A DNA stretch of 64,000 nucleotides from Shewanella halifaxensis HAW-EB4 (GTDB lineage: Bacteria; Pseudomonadota; Gammaproteobacteria; Enterobacterales; Shewanellaceae). Location of the stretch: the NCBI RefSeq assembly GCF_000019185.1, contig NC_010334.1:4588001-4652000 (forward strand), in the 5' to 3' direction. Below the pieces are notes generated by a model that saw only the letters and a program-made list of their open reading frames with translations, was not told where the DNA came from and did no database searches. Shown here piece by piece: positions 18,064 to 27,378 of the stretch. Numbering within the stretch: position 1 is the first letter of the stretch; each line of letters opens with the position of its first letter. The translations under genes and the position numbers were made by a program.

Positions 18064-20970
18064 ATGCCGTTTTCCTTAGGTCAACGTTGGATCAGTGACA
18101 CCGAATCAGAATTAGGTTTAGGTACAGTAGTTGGAGTTGAGGGCCGTATGGTCACCGTTCTTTTCCCTGCCACTGGCGAGAATAGACTGTTTTCCCGTAC
18201 CGAAGCCCCGCTAACACGTGTTATCTACAACCCAGGCGACACCATTGAAAGCCACGAAGAGTGGAGTCTTGTCGTTACTGAAGTTGAAGAAAAAGATTCA
18301 CTGATTATTTACCACGGCACTCATAGCGAAACTGGCGAGCAAGTTAGCCTGCGCGAAACCTTGCTGAATCACAATATCCGTTTTAATAAGCCACAAGATC
18401 GTCTGTTTGCCGGCCAGATCGACCGTCTAGACCGGTTTAATGTGCGCTATCAGTGTCAGCTACTTCGCAATAAGCTAGCCACATCAGATCTGCTTGGACT
18501 ACAAGGGCCACGCGTTGGATTGATCCCACATCAACAATGGATAGCACACGAAGTGGGTCAGCGTTTTGCGCCCCGCGTATTGCTAGCCGATGAAGTGGGT
18601 CTAGGTAAAACCATTGAAGCGGGTTTGATTATCCATCAGCAATTGCTGACAGGCCGTGCCGAGCGTATCTTGGTGATTGTGCCAGACACACTTCGCCACC
18701 AGTGGTTAGTTGAGATGCTGCGCCGCTTTAACCTGCGCTTCTCGGTATTCGATGAAGACCGCTGTGTTGAAGCTTATGCCGATAACGACAACCCTTTCTA
18801 TACCGAGCAGCTAGTGATCTGTTCACTGGATCTACTGCGTAAGAAGCGCCGTTTAGATCAAGCCTTAGATGCCGACTGGGATCTGATGGTAGTGGATGAA
18901 GCGCATCACTTAGAGTGGTCGGAAGAAGCACCAAGCCGTGCTTACCAAATTGTTGAAGCCTTGAGTGAAGAAATTCCAGGGGTATTACTACTTACCGCTA
19001 CACCCGATCAGCTTGGTCACCAGAGCCACTTTGCTCGCCTGCGCCTGCTCGATCCTGATCGTTTCTATGACTATCAAGCCTTCTTAAAAGAAGAGGACAG
19101 TTACAAAGACGTGGCGACCGCAGCCGATGCACTAGCCAGTGGTGAGTCACTGTCGGATGAATCGATAGCAGGTTTGACACAGCTACTGTCTGAAAAAGAT
19201 ATCAGCGCTAGCATCGCATTAATCCAAGATGACAGCGCCGACACAGACACTCGCTTGCAAGCTCGTGACGAACTATTGCAAGACCTGCTCGACCGTCACG
19301 GTACTGGCCGCGTGCTTTACCGTAACAGCCGCGCATCGGTAAAAGGCTTCCCACAGCGTAATCTGCATGTACATCCGCAAAAGATGCCTGAGCAGTACGT
19401 TACCGCTTACCGCGTTAGCGCGATGATGAACAAGCATTTAGACACCAATGCTAAAGTTCGCCAAGTACTCAGCCCTGAGAAGATCTATCAAGATTTTGAC
19501 AGCGGCAGTGCAAGCTGGTGGAAGTTCGATCCTCGCGTAGATTGGCTGATTGATTTCTTAAAGACCAACCGCAGCAAGAAAGTACTGATTATTGCTAGCC
19601 AAGCCGAGACTGCCTTGAGCCTTGAAGAGGCGTTACGTACTCGTGAAGGTATTCAAGCGACCGTCTTCCATGAAGGCATGTCGATTATCGAGCGCGATAA
19701 AGCGGGTGCTTACTTTGCTCAAGAAACGGGTGGTGCACAGGCACTTATCTGTAGCGAGATTGGTTCTGAAGGTCGTAACTTCCAATTTGCCAGTAACTTG
19801 GTGTTGTTCGATCTGCCGTTAAACCCAGATCTACTAGAGCAACGTATTGGTCGTCTCGATCGTATCGGTCAGAAGAACGATGTTGAGATCCACCTGCCTT
19901 ACTTAGCAAATACGGCGCAAGAGAGATTAACCGAGTGGTATCACCAGGGCCTAAACGCTTTTGAGTGCACTTGCCCAAGTGGTCATATTCTATTTAACGA
20001 GTTCTCTGGCGAGCTGCTAGAAACCTTGCTAAATAATGATGAAACGAGTCTAGAGACGTTACTGGATAACACTAAAGCGCGCTATCAAGAGCTAAAGCTT
20101 GCGATGGAGCAAGGCCGTGACAAACTGCTTGAGATCAACTCTCATGGCGGTGAGCGTGCTAACAAGTTAGTACAAAGCCTTGCGGATAAAGATGGCGATA
20201 CTCAGCTAATTGGCTCGGTAATTCGTCTGTGGGACATTATCGGTGTCGAGCAAGAAGACAGCGGCGAAAACGCGATTGTATTGCACCCGAGCGAACATAT
20301 GATGTTCCCAACATACCCAGGTCTACCAGAAGATGGTATTACCGTGACCTTCGATCGTGAAATGGCGCTGTCTCGTGACGATATCGCACTGATCACTCAA
20401 GAGCACCCTCTGGTACAAACGGGTCTAGACTTAATCACCTCATCAGAAACGGGTACCACTAGCGTGGCAGTGTTGAAGAACAAGGCATTGCCAGCAGGCA
20501 CCATATTCCTTGAGCTTATCTACCTAGCCGATGCGTCTGCACCTAAGTCGAGCCAGCTATACCGTTACCTGCCACCAACACCGGTTCGCGTGTTGCTGGA
20601 TAAGAACGGCAATAACTTGTCTGATAATGTGACTTACGAAAGCTTTAACAAGCAGTTAAGTGCGGTGAACCGCCATATTGCCAGTAAGCTAGTCAATGCA
20701 TCACAGGCGATTTTACACCCGCTGTTTGCTAAGGCTGAAACCTTTGCCAATGCCGAGCTACAGACGCTAACAGCTTGTGCGCGTGAGAAGATGACCAGCC
20801 AGTTATCGGGCGAGCTAGAGCGTTTGAAAGCCCTAAAGGCGGTTAACCCAAACATTCGTGATGAAGAGCTAAGTCACCTTAGCGAGCAGATGAGCGAACT
20901 AAACCGATACTTAGACAGCAGCAAGCTACAACTTGATGCGGTTAGACTCGTATTAGTCAGCCACGCTTAA
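18064..20970 (+). CDS. rapA: RNA polymerase-associated protein RapA
   Basis: SWI2/SNF2 ATPase of 968 residues, the same size as E. coli RapA (HepA), which binds RNA polymerase and helps recycle it from stalled post-termination complexes. The N-terminal Tudor-like part begins '[20 protein letters not shown]', as in E. coli. The helicase motifs are intact: Walker A '[13 protein letters not shown]' at about 176, DEAH in '[10 protein letters not shown]' at about 278, and motif VI '[11 protein letters not shown]'. The C-terminal spacer and Rpd domains are full length. It is transcribed alone, with a terminator 20 bp after the stop. Confidence 0.98.
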
Positions 20971-20990
20971 CAGCACTATCTTGTAAGGAA

Positions 20991-21018
20991 AGCCTCGATA
21001 TTTCGGGGCTTTTTTTTG
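20991..21018 (+). terminator. Rho-independent terminator of rapA
   Basis: Hairpin AAGCCTCGA / TTCGGGGCTT (one wobble) followed by eight T. Confidence 0.9.
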
Positions 21019-21085
21019 CCCACAAAAGCAAAGTAAACGTATATACTGCTGCGGTGATCCTATAGCCAAAGATGTTGTTGTCAGT

Positions 21086-21973
21086 ATGAAGTTGTTCTCT
21101 AATATCGCGAAGCCCCTTTCATCTGTTTGTTGCATTTGTGCTGTGCTACTTTGCCTCAACTCCTTTATGGCATCGGCTTCGAACGCGGATTACAGCTATC
21201 TTCCTGCAAGCGAGCTAAAACAACTGCAGGTGGAAGGCAAAGATGTCCCTGCACTTTTACGCCCCTGGTTAGGTAACAAGCAACTCGGATTAACGATTAT
21301 CGTCCCTGCTTTTTCTGAGCGAGCCGATGCACCGGGTTTGGTCAGCAATCTCAGACACGAGTTAAACTACTCTGGTTGGGCAACGCTAGCACTGACTCCC
21401 CCGAGCCTCAGTAAGGCTCCCTATTTCGTCACTCACGCCGAAGAAGTGAATAAAGCGGGTGAGCAGCAAAACTCAGTACCCGCTAATCAGGAAATACCTG
21501 ACTTTAGCGCCGAACAACTGGCTCTAACTCAACAGCAGCAACGAGACTTTATGCTGAGTGCAATGGCGCAGCTCGACAGTTTAGGCAAGAGTTTTACCGG
21601 TAAGCGCATGCTTATTGCTATCGGTAACAGCGCTAACTTAGTCATAGAGTTATTAGAGACTAAGCACCTGCCGATGCCTGACATATTGGTGGTGATAAAC
21701 CCATACAGCGATATAGCCTCCGTCAATAAGGCGCTACCACAAAAGCTGGCAGCACTATCTATACCCGTGCTCGATATTCAATCAAAAGATGGTAGCTCGG
21801 CATCGCTCGCGACTCAGGCGCAGCGACGAGTATTATCACCGGCCAACGCACCGACACGTTATAGCCAGCAGAGCTTAGCACTGGATCTATCACTGCAAGT
21901 TGCTTGGAATGATAGTCTTAAGTTTATTGAAGGTTTTGCTAATAGGATCAATAAAGCCTATCCAAATAGATAG
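21086..21973 (+). CDS. DUF3530 family exported alpha/beta-hydrolase-like protein
   Basis: Protein of 295 residues with a signal peptide (hydrophobic 'VCCICAVLLCLNSF', cleavage after 'MASAS' near residue 32). The mature part follows the DUF3530 pattern ('LGLTIIVPAFSERADAPGLV', 'LNYSGWATLALTPP', 'LIAIGNSANLVIELL'). The family has an alpha/beta-hydrolase outline. The nucleophile elbow reads GNSAN, so a serine is present at the right place, but activity is unproven. It is probably periplasmic. It lies 115 bp after rapA, beyond the rapA terminator. Confidence 0.85.
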   Translation: MKLFSNIAKPLSSVCCICAVLLCLNSFMASASNADYSYLPASELKQLQVEGKDVPALLRPWLGNKQLGLTIIVPAFSERADAPGLVSNLRHELNYSGWATLALTPPSLSKAPYFVTHAEEVNKAGEQQNSVPANQEIPDFSAEQLALTQQQQRDFMLSAMAQLDSLGKSFTGKRMLIAIGNSANLVIELLETKHLPMPDILVVINPYSDIASVNKALPQKLAALSIPVLDIQSKDGSSASLATQAQRRVLSPANAPTRYSQQSLALDLSLQVAWNDSLKFIEGFANRINKAYPNR

Positions 21974-21980
21974 GCTTTAT
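21951..21980 (+). terminator. Terminator overlapping the DUF3530 stop codon
   Basis: 12-bp perfect inverted repeat ATAAAGCCTATC / GATAGGCTTTAT with a 6-nt loop. It includes the last codons and the stop, and the T-run on the plus side is short (CTTTATCAT). Confidence 0.65.
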
Positions 21981-22018
21981 CATAATGAAGGCTAAAGTTA
22001 GACGTGCTCAGAGCTAAT

Positions 22019-22064
22019 TTTTACTGAGCAGTCTTTTACTGAGCAGTCTTTTACTGAGCTAGTC
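22019..22064. repeat. Three tandem 15-bp units at the end of yqhA
   Basis: TTTTACTGAGCAGTC occurs twice in a row, then once with an extra base (ACTGAGCTAGTC). The last unit covers the stop codon and last codons of yqhA on the minus strand. Probably duplicated by slippage from the gene end. Confidence 0.85.
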
Positions 22065-22550
22065 TTTGCTCAGCTTAAGCGCAGCCGCGATTAATACTAC
22101 GGTAATCCCCATATAAAGCAGATCTAACATAGAGGTAGGCTTCATATCGGTAAAGAAAGAGAACACCTTAATGATCAACATCATTAAGATCACCTTACCG
22201 AGCTTACTCTTGAGTGAATCGATGCTGCTAATAATAAGGATCTTACCGCCAGCTTCACTGTTACTCGCATGCTTAAGATTGCTGATAAACAACTCGTACA
22301 AACCAAAAGCAAAAATAAGCAGTACTGCGCCTAATAGGAAAGTGTCTAAGATCTCAACCACAACCATCACTAGATCATTACGCACCGCGTGGCTGCCACT
22401 AAATATATAACCGAGAATAAGCTCAATCATATGCACGATATCTCTAATCCCCATGGCAAAGACAACGAAAGCCGCAATGATGCAAGAAAGCACACCAAAC
22501 ATCACCGAAAGACGGCTGCTCCATAGAAAACGTTCAAAAAGTTCGCGCAT
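22059..22550 (-). CDS. yqhA: UPF0114 inner-membrane protein YqhA
   Basis: Membrane protein of 163 residues from the UPF0114/YqhA family. It has four hydrophobic helices (about 12-34, 65-88, 110-130, 140-158) and the family signature 'ERFLWSSRLSVM' at the start and 'LLGAVLLIFAFGLYELFIS' in the middle. The function is not established. It is monocistronic by layout. Its 3' end coincides with a short tandem repeat, so the C-terminus ('ALKLSKD') may differ slightly from relatives. Confidence 0.9.
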   Translation of the reverse strand: MRELFERFLWSSRLSVMFGVLSCIIAAFVVFAMGIRDIVHMIELILGYIFSGSHAVRNDLVMVVVEILDTFLLGAVLLIFAFGLYELFISNLKHASNSEAGGKILIISSIDSLKSKLGKVILMMLIIKVFSFFTDMKPTSMLDLLYMGITVVLIAAALKLSKD

Positions 22551-22724
22551 GAGTAAAAGGGTTCCAATTGATTGAAAGGAGATGGTTTTGTTAAATTGCA
22601 GCTAAGCCTAAGCGGGCGAGCAAAAACAATAAATAGGCGGGAAGTGTAAAAGAAGCGCCTGCCTACGACATAAAAATCACAGCAATTCGTGAACCAGATC
22701 ACGCTTAATGCTTTTTACTAAAAA

Positions 22725-23531
22725 CTACCAACCTGACTGCCGATTTCGATATCTCTTATCTGGATCCTTACCTTGTCTTAACGCTGCAATCATTCGATTT
22801 TTTCCCAGTAATAATCGTATTTGATACCAGGACTCGCGCCTGAGTAATTGCCGAATAGAGGCCGACCAATTGTTATTAATACTGCGCTTGATAGCCGCAT
22901 TGGCATCAGGGGACGTTTGCGACAATTTGGTCGCTAGAGCCGTAGCTGCGGCTAATGGCTCAGCTTCTACCGAGGTCACAAGGTTAGCGGCAAGCGCCTG
23001 CTCTGCAGTCAATACATCCGCCGACATCGTTAACATAAGCGCCTGATCTTTTGGCATTAACTCTCGTAAACCAACCAAACCAGCCATATCAGGAACCAAG
23101 CCCCATTTCGCTTCCATTATCGACATTTTACAATCGGGATCCGCTATTCTAAAATCGGCTCCAAGAACGATCTGCATACCACCGCCATAACACACCCCCT
23201 CGAGTACCGCGATGACAGGTACAGGTAATCGACGCCAACCAATGGAGACCCTCTGCGCCAAATTGGCATTCCCCGGTAGAAACTTAAATAATAGTTTAAC
23301 TGCATCTAAAGGCGAGCTCATCACACTTTTTACATCTAAACCTGAGCTAAAATTGCCCCCTTCACCGAAAAGAACCACCGCAGTAAGCGTTCGGTCTTTC
23401 GACAATGTTTTTATACAGTGTTCAATCTCACAAAAAAGTCTACAATTCAGTGCATTATACTTTTCAGGTCGATTAAGACTCACGTAAGCAATGCCATTTT
23501 TTTTGACGACGCGTACTAAATCATAAGTCAT
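22725..23531 (-). CDS. Enoyl-CoA hydratase/isomerase (crotonase) family protein
   Basis: Crotonase-fold protein of 268 residues from the ATG at 23531, which has AAAGG upstream; the frame extends 14 residues further but without a site. The oxyanion-hole segments are visible: 'FSSGLDVKSV' and 'GVCYGGGMQIVLGADFRIA', followed by 'MSIMEAKWGLVPDMAG', with the second-half Glu and Pro/Asp region. This resembles CoA-thioester isomerases/hydratases of side pathways rather than FadB/FadJ. It is monocistronic, with no fatty-acid genes next to it, so the exact substrate is open. Confidence 0.88.
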   Translation of the reverse strand: MTYDLVRVVKKNGIAYVSLNRPEKYNALNCRLFCEIEHCIKTLSKDRTLTAVVLFGEGGNFSSGLDVKSVMSSPLDAVKLLFKFLPGNANLAQRVSIGWRRLPVPVIAVLEGVCYGGGMQIVLGADFRIADPDCKMSIMEAKWGLVPDMAGLVGLRELMPKDQALMLTMSADVLTAEQALAANLVTSVEAEPLAAATALATKLSQTSPDANAAIKRSINNNWSASIRQLLRRESWYQIRLLLGKNRMIAALRQGKDPDKRYRNRQSGW

Positions 23532-23910
23532 ATTAAGGCCTTTCTTGGCAAGTGGTCTGTCCAGACTGAACAAGTTAACACATTTGGCATATTAGGTTAA
23601 TAGATATAACATGCGGTGAAATTATGACACTCATCATTTTATTGTCCTAAAATAAGCCTATCTATTAATAGGTTGATAATTAATAATCAGCCATAGCATT
23701 CCCCGACCATGAAAGGGGATGTTATGGAAGCTAGACAATCGATTTCACTTCGAAGGCATAAGCCAAGGATTAACGACTGGGATACATTATTGATGCCCCA
23801 GTGGTGAACTGTTAATCATATCAAAGTGATAAGGACCTCAGTATTCGGGGGGATAATACCAATTGATCACACTCGTTAAGTAAATGGTTAAATAGGAAAG
23901 AACAAGAATA
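23532..23910. other. Intergenic region between crotonase and signalling operon, with a possible tiny ORF
   Basis: 379 bp. It holds one short plus-strand ORF at 23724-23807 (27 codons, beginning MEARQSISL and ending LLMPQW) with AAGGGG 9 nt upstream of the ATG. Whether it is translated is unknown. Otherwise AT-rich, with no strong hairpin. Confidence 0.35.
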
Positions 23911-24906
23911 ATGCCGCTCCCTATACTAATTTGTGACGATTCTGCGCTGGCCAGAAAGCAGATGGCCCGCACACTCCCCAAAAATTGGGATGTAGAGATC
24001 ACCTATGCCACTAATGGCTTAGAAGGTATCGAGGCGATTCGTGAAGGAAAGGGCGAAGTTGTCTTTCTCGACCTGAACATGCCCGTTATGGATGGTTATC
24101 AAGTCTTAGAAGCCATTCAACGAGAAGATCTCCCTGCATTAGTTATTGTGGTTTCTGGTGATATTCAAATTAAAGCCCACGAGCGGGTTAAAAGCTTAGG
24201 TGCCCTCGATTTTATTCAAAAACCAGTGAGTGTCGATTCGATTAGCCATATTCTGCAAGAATACGGCATTTTAGAGTTGGCCCAAAGCGGCGGCGAAAAT
24301 CAGGCACCGATGATCAAGGTCGATCTGCGTGATGCCTGCCAAGAAGTGGCCAACGTCGCAATGGGTCGCGCCGCCGATCTCCTGTCTAAACTACTCAACG
24401 TTTTCGTAAAGTTGCCCATCCCTAACGTGAACGTACTCGAGGTCAGTGAACTGACCATGACGCTAAAGGCGACAGAGGAGCAGAGTACGGTATCGGCGTT
24501 ATGCCAAGGGTTTATCGGCGCTGGAGTCGCTGGAGAAGCTTTGCTACTTTTCCATGACTCTTCATTTCAAGATATGGCCAAGCTGATGAAGCTTGAAAAC
24601 CCTGAAGATGAACAAACCGAACTTGAAGTCATGATAGACACAGGCAATGTCCTGATTGGTGCCTTCCTCAACGGTATATCTGAGCAGCTACATATGAAGT
24701 TCAGCCAAAGCCACCCAGTGGTGCTTGGCAGACACTGCAGCGTCAATAATCTGATCAGCGAAAACTCCGATAAATGGAGCCGAACACTGGCGATGGAAAT
24801 TAACTACCGCATTGAAGATCATGATATTCAATGCGATCTATTACTACTGTTTACCGAAGACTCGTTGCCTACGCTCAACTATAAGCTCGGCTACTTGCTA
24901 GATTAA
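23911..24906 (+). CDS. Response regulator with C-terminal CheC-like phosphatase domain
   Basis: Protein of 331 residues: a receiver domain (1-120; phospho-acceptor Asp54 in 'VVFLDLNMPVMDG', acidic pair 'CDDS', conserved Lys in 'FIQKPVS') joined to a CheC/CheX-like domain (about 140-330; 'ELEVMIDTGNVLIGAFLNGI'). CheC-type domains dephosphorylate CheY in chemotaxis; the conserved E...N pattern in 'DTGNVLIGAF' fits. It lies 1 bp before a diguanylate cyclase gene, so the two are almost certainly co-transcribed and translationally coupled, suggesting a link between a phospho-signal and cyclic-di-GMP. Confidence 0.9.
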   Translation: MPLPILICDDSALARKQMARTLPKNWDVEITYATNGLEGIEAIREGKGEVVFLDLNMPVMDGYQVLEAIQREDLPALVIVVSGDIQIKAHERVKSLGALDFIQKPVSVDSISHILQEYGILELAQSGGENQAPMIKVDLRDACQEVANVAMGRAADLLSKLLNVFVKLPIPNVNVLEVSELTMTLKATEEQSTVSALCQGFIGAGVAGEALLLFHDSSFQDMAKLMKLENPEDEQTELEVMIDTGNVLIGAFLNGISEQLHMKFSQSHPVVLGRHCSVNNLISENSDKWSRTLAMEINYRIEDHDIQCDLLLLFTEDSLPTLNYKLGYLLD

Positions 24907-24907
24907 A

Positions 24908-25891
24908 ATGGATATTAGGATGGCAACAGATCAGAAAGCTGTAGACAACAGTGCAATGAATGAACTCCACTGGTTAATCGATATGGTGCAAACCATAGAG
25001 GTGGGCTTAGTTGTGCTCGATCGCGATTACAACATTCAACTGTGGAACGGTTTTATGGAAAACCACAGCGGTGTTACCCCAAACTCGATTAAAGGTAAGA
25101 ACCTGTTTGAACAGTTTGATTACTTGCCAGCCAAATGGCTTAAGCAAAAGATGGAGTCGGTTTATCTGTTAAAAAACCGCGCCTTTATCAGTTGGGAACA
25201 AAGACCCTTTATTTTTCAGTTTAAAAATTATCGCCCAATCACTGGCAGAGCTGACTTCATGTACCAAAATGTCACCCTGTTGCCTTTGTCATCGCTCACT
25301 GGTGAAGTGACCCATATCAGCATGATTGTTTACGATGTGACTGATGTTGCTATCAATAAACTACAGCTAAAGTCGGCAAATGAACGGTTAGAATATTTAA
25401 GCCAAATTGATGGGCTAAGCCAGCTATTTAACCGCCGCCACTGGGAGCAATGCTTGCAGAAGGAGTTTGATCGTCACACTCGTTACGGTAGTGAAACCAG
25501 CTTAGTGATGTTAGATATCGACCACTTTAAAGCGATTAACGATACCTACGGCCATCAAGCGGGTGACAGAGTCATCCAAAATGTCTCTCACACCATTAAA
25601 AAGTCACTACGAGAAACCGACTGTGCTGGTCGCTACGGTGGTGAAGAGTTTGGAGTGGTGCTAGCGAATACTCCCGCGGTCAATGCTCGCTTTTTTGCAG
25701 AGCGACTGCGCAAGAAAATCGAGAAATTAGAAATTTTGTACGAAGAGCAGCTTATCAAGGTCACTATCAGCATCGGCATATGTGATATTAAACCTGAGGT
25801 AAATGACAGCGATACTTGGTTATCTCAAGCAGATCAGGCACTTTATCAAGCGAAAGAAGCGGGACGTAACTGCACTATCGCTTACGAGTAG
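24908..25891 (+). CDS. PAS-GGDEF diguanylate cyclase
   Basis: Cytoplasmic protein of 327 residues with a PAS sensor (about 18-150, 'DMVQTIEVGLVVLDRDYNIQ') and a GGDEF domain (about 160-325). The active-site motif is GGEEF at 244-248, and an intact I-site, RETD (235-238), lies five residues before it, so the enzyme should make cyclic-di-GMP and be product-inhibited. 'MLDIDHFKAINDTYGHQAGD' is typical of active cyclases. It starts 1 bp after the REC-CheC gene, which has AGATTAA spacing too short for an independent promoter. A bidirectional terminator follows. Confidence 0.94.
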   Translation: MDIRMATDQKAVDNSAMNELHWLIDMVQTIEVGLVVLDRDYNIQLWNGFMENHSGVTPNSIKGKNLFEQFDYLPAKWLKQKMESVYLLKNRAFISWEQRPFIFQFKNYRPITGRADFMYQNVTLLPLSSLTGEVTHISMIVYDVTDVAINKLQLKSANERLEYLSQIDGLSQLFNRRHWEQCLQKEFDRHTRYGSETSLVMLDIDHFKAINDTYGHQAGDRVIQNVSHTIKKSLRETDCAGRYGGEEFGVVLANTPAVNARFFAERLRKKIEKLEILYEEQLIKVTISIGICDIKPEVNDSDTWLSQADQALYQAKEAGRNCTIAYE

Positions 25892-25921
25892 TTGCTCAAG
25901 TATTTATAGACGCTAGAAACA

Positions 25922-25949
25922 AAAATGCCCATCACTAGATGGGCATTTT
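25922..25949. terminator. Bidirectional terminator between dgc and rraB
   Basis: Perfect 12-bp inverted repeat AAAATGCCCATC / GATGGGCATTTT with a 4-nt loop, with A/T runs on both sides, between convergent genes. Confidence 0.92.
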
Positions 25950-25968
25950 AGTCGGTGAACAATAAAGA

Positions 25969-26379
25969 TTAGTGCAATGGCTCTTCGTCTTCATCGTCAT
26001 ATTCATCTCTGACTTCTTCGCCATTTTCGTCGATGAAATACGTACCCCAACCGTCATAGTCGATTTTCTGCTTCGCCGCGATGTTAATCATCTTCTCGCA
26101 GGCTTCATCTAACAAGTCGGTATTGAGCTCATGGCTAGCGACGGCATCGAAACAGTAGATCACAGAGCCGTCTTCTAACTCCATCTCTTCAGCATCATTG
26201 ACTTCATAACCTAGCTTAAATGCGTCAACAGCCGCTTTTTCTAAACGATCGAAGTTCGTTGATGAGAAGTGATGCTCAATGGTGTACTCGGCATCGGCCA
26301 ATGAACCATCTGCAAGGATCGCTTCAACGATCTCACTGTTTTCTTGTTTCTGTTCTTTTAACTGGCGTTCAATAGACAT
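25969..26379 (-). CDS. rraB: Regulator of ribonuclease E activity B (RraB)
   Basis: Acidic protein of 136 residues aligning end to end with E. coli RraB from memory: 'DAEYTIEHHFSSTNFDRLEKA', here split as DAEYTIEHHFS and FDRLEKAAVDAFKLGYEV, and 'YDGWGTYF' near the end, finishing in an Asp/Glu-rich tail. RraB binds the C-terminal scaffold of RNase E and changes the composition and activity of the degradosome. It is followed 29 bp downstream on the same strand by plsC. Confidence 0.96.
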   Translation of the reverse strand: MSIERQLKEQKQENSEIVEAILADGSLADAEYTIEHHFSSTNFDRLEKAAVDAFKLGYEVNDAEEMELEDGSVIYCFDAVASHELNTDLLDEACEKMINIAAKQKIDYDGWGTYFIDENGEEVRDEYDDEDEEPLH

Positions 26380-26408
26380 CGATAACTCCTCAAAAATTTC
26401 GCGACCGA

Positions 26409-27137
26409 TTATACCGCTTTAGTCATTAATGCAGAAGCTTCTTGGTTCAACTGAGATAACTTTTCAGACATCATAGTATGAATGCGCTTAGAAAGTTCTT
26501 TAACCTGCGTCTTATCAAAACCTGTCGTTTCAATTGGATCCATCATTTCGATAATCACCACACCATTGTTCCAACGGTTTAACTTGATATGACACTGATT
26601 TGAGGCCAATACCGGTACCATAGGCACACCCGCCGCAATCGCGGTATAAAAAGCGCCAGCTTTAAATGGCAGTAAGCCTTTACCACGAGATCGCGTACCT
26701 TCAGGGAAGATCCACACAGACAAACACTTGTCTTTTATCTTGCGAGCCGTGGCTGCCATGGTATCGAATGCTTTGCTACGATTTTTGCGATCAATAAGAA
26801 TATTGCCAGACAACCAGTAAATTTGTCCAAATAGCGGCATCCAAGCAAGACTCTTCTTGCCTAAACTCACCGTGCCTTTTGGTACAACGGCCGTATGGGT
26901 GAACATATCGAAGTTATTCTGGTGGTTTGCAAGGAAAATGCACGGCTTATCGCCTTGCTGCTGCGAGTTCCGCACAATGACTTTAATGCCAAGCACGGGT
27001 GCAGCCCAAGAAAATACTTTGGCGAACATATGTACGTTATCTCGATGACGAGGACGTAAAATACAAGCTAAACCACCGATAACAAAGGCGAATAGCAGCA
27101 TAACAGACAAGATCAAACATCTAAGGATCAACAGCAC
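26409..27137 (-). CDS. plsC: 1-acyl-sn-glycerol-3-phosphate acyltransferase PlsC
   Basis: Acyltransferase of 242 residues that makes phosphatidic acid from lysophosphatidic acid at the inner membrane. It has an N-terminal helix, the HX4D motif 'NHQNNFDMF', 'GKKSLAWMPLFGQIYWLSG', and the acceptor-binding 'FPEGTRSRG'. I chose the GTG at 27137: GGGAG lies 6 nt upstream, and the product then begins where E. coli PlsC (245 residues) begins. The open frame continues 19 residues further without a site. In most relatives plsC is near parC or sulA; here it lies upstream of rraB. Confidence 0.94.
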   Translation of the reverse strand: MLLILRCLILSVMLLFAFVIGGLACILRPRHRDNVHMFAKVFSWAAPVLGIKVIVRNSQQQGDKPCIFLANHQNNFDMFTHTAVVPKGTVSLGKKSLAWMPLFGQIYWLSGNILIDRKNRSKAFDTMAATARKIKDKCLSVWIFPEGTRSRGKGLLPFKAGAFYTAIAAGVPMVPVLASNQCHIKLNRWNNGVVIIEMMDPIETTGFDKTQVKELSKRIHTMMSEKLSQLNQEASALMTKAV

Positions 27138-27255
27138 GATAATCTCCCGCGAATCAATTGGCGCCAGTATAGCCACCAACCAAGTGCGACTCAATATAAA
27201 TACAACTTATGTCAATGAACATTAGTTTACACGTGTAGCCTGAAGGTAGGCCAAA

Positions 27256-27310
27256 CGAGATTAAAATCACGAGACTTTAGCGTAAATAGCTTAAGCGAAC
27301 TTTAATCTCG
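27256..27310. repeat. Inverted repeat in the plsC/znuB intergenic region
   Basis: CGAGATTAAA (27256-27265) and TTTAATCTCG (27301-27310), 10 bp perfect, with a 35-nt loop. It could be a weak terminator of the zinc locus or an operator for plsC. Confidence 0.5.
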
Positions 27311-27378
27311 CGTATTTTAACCCGAAGATTTTAGCTTAGTTCTTTTAGCCGTAAGGTCTGACCTGACACAGATCTAGT

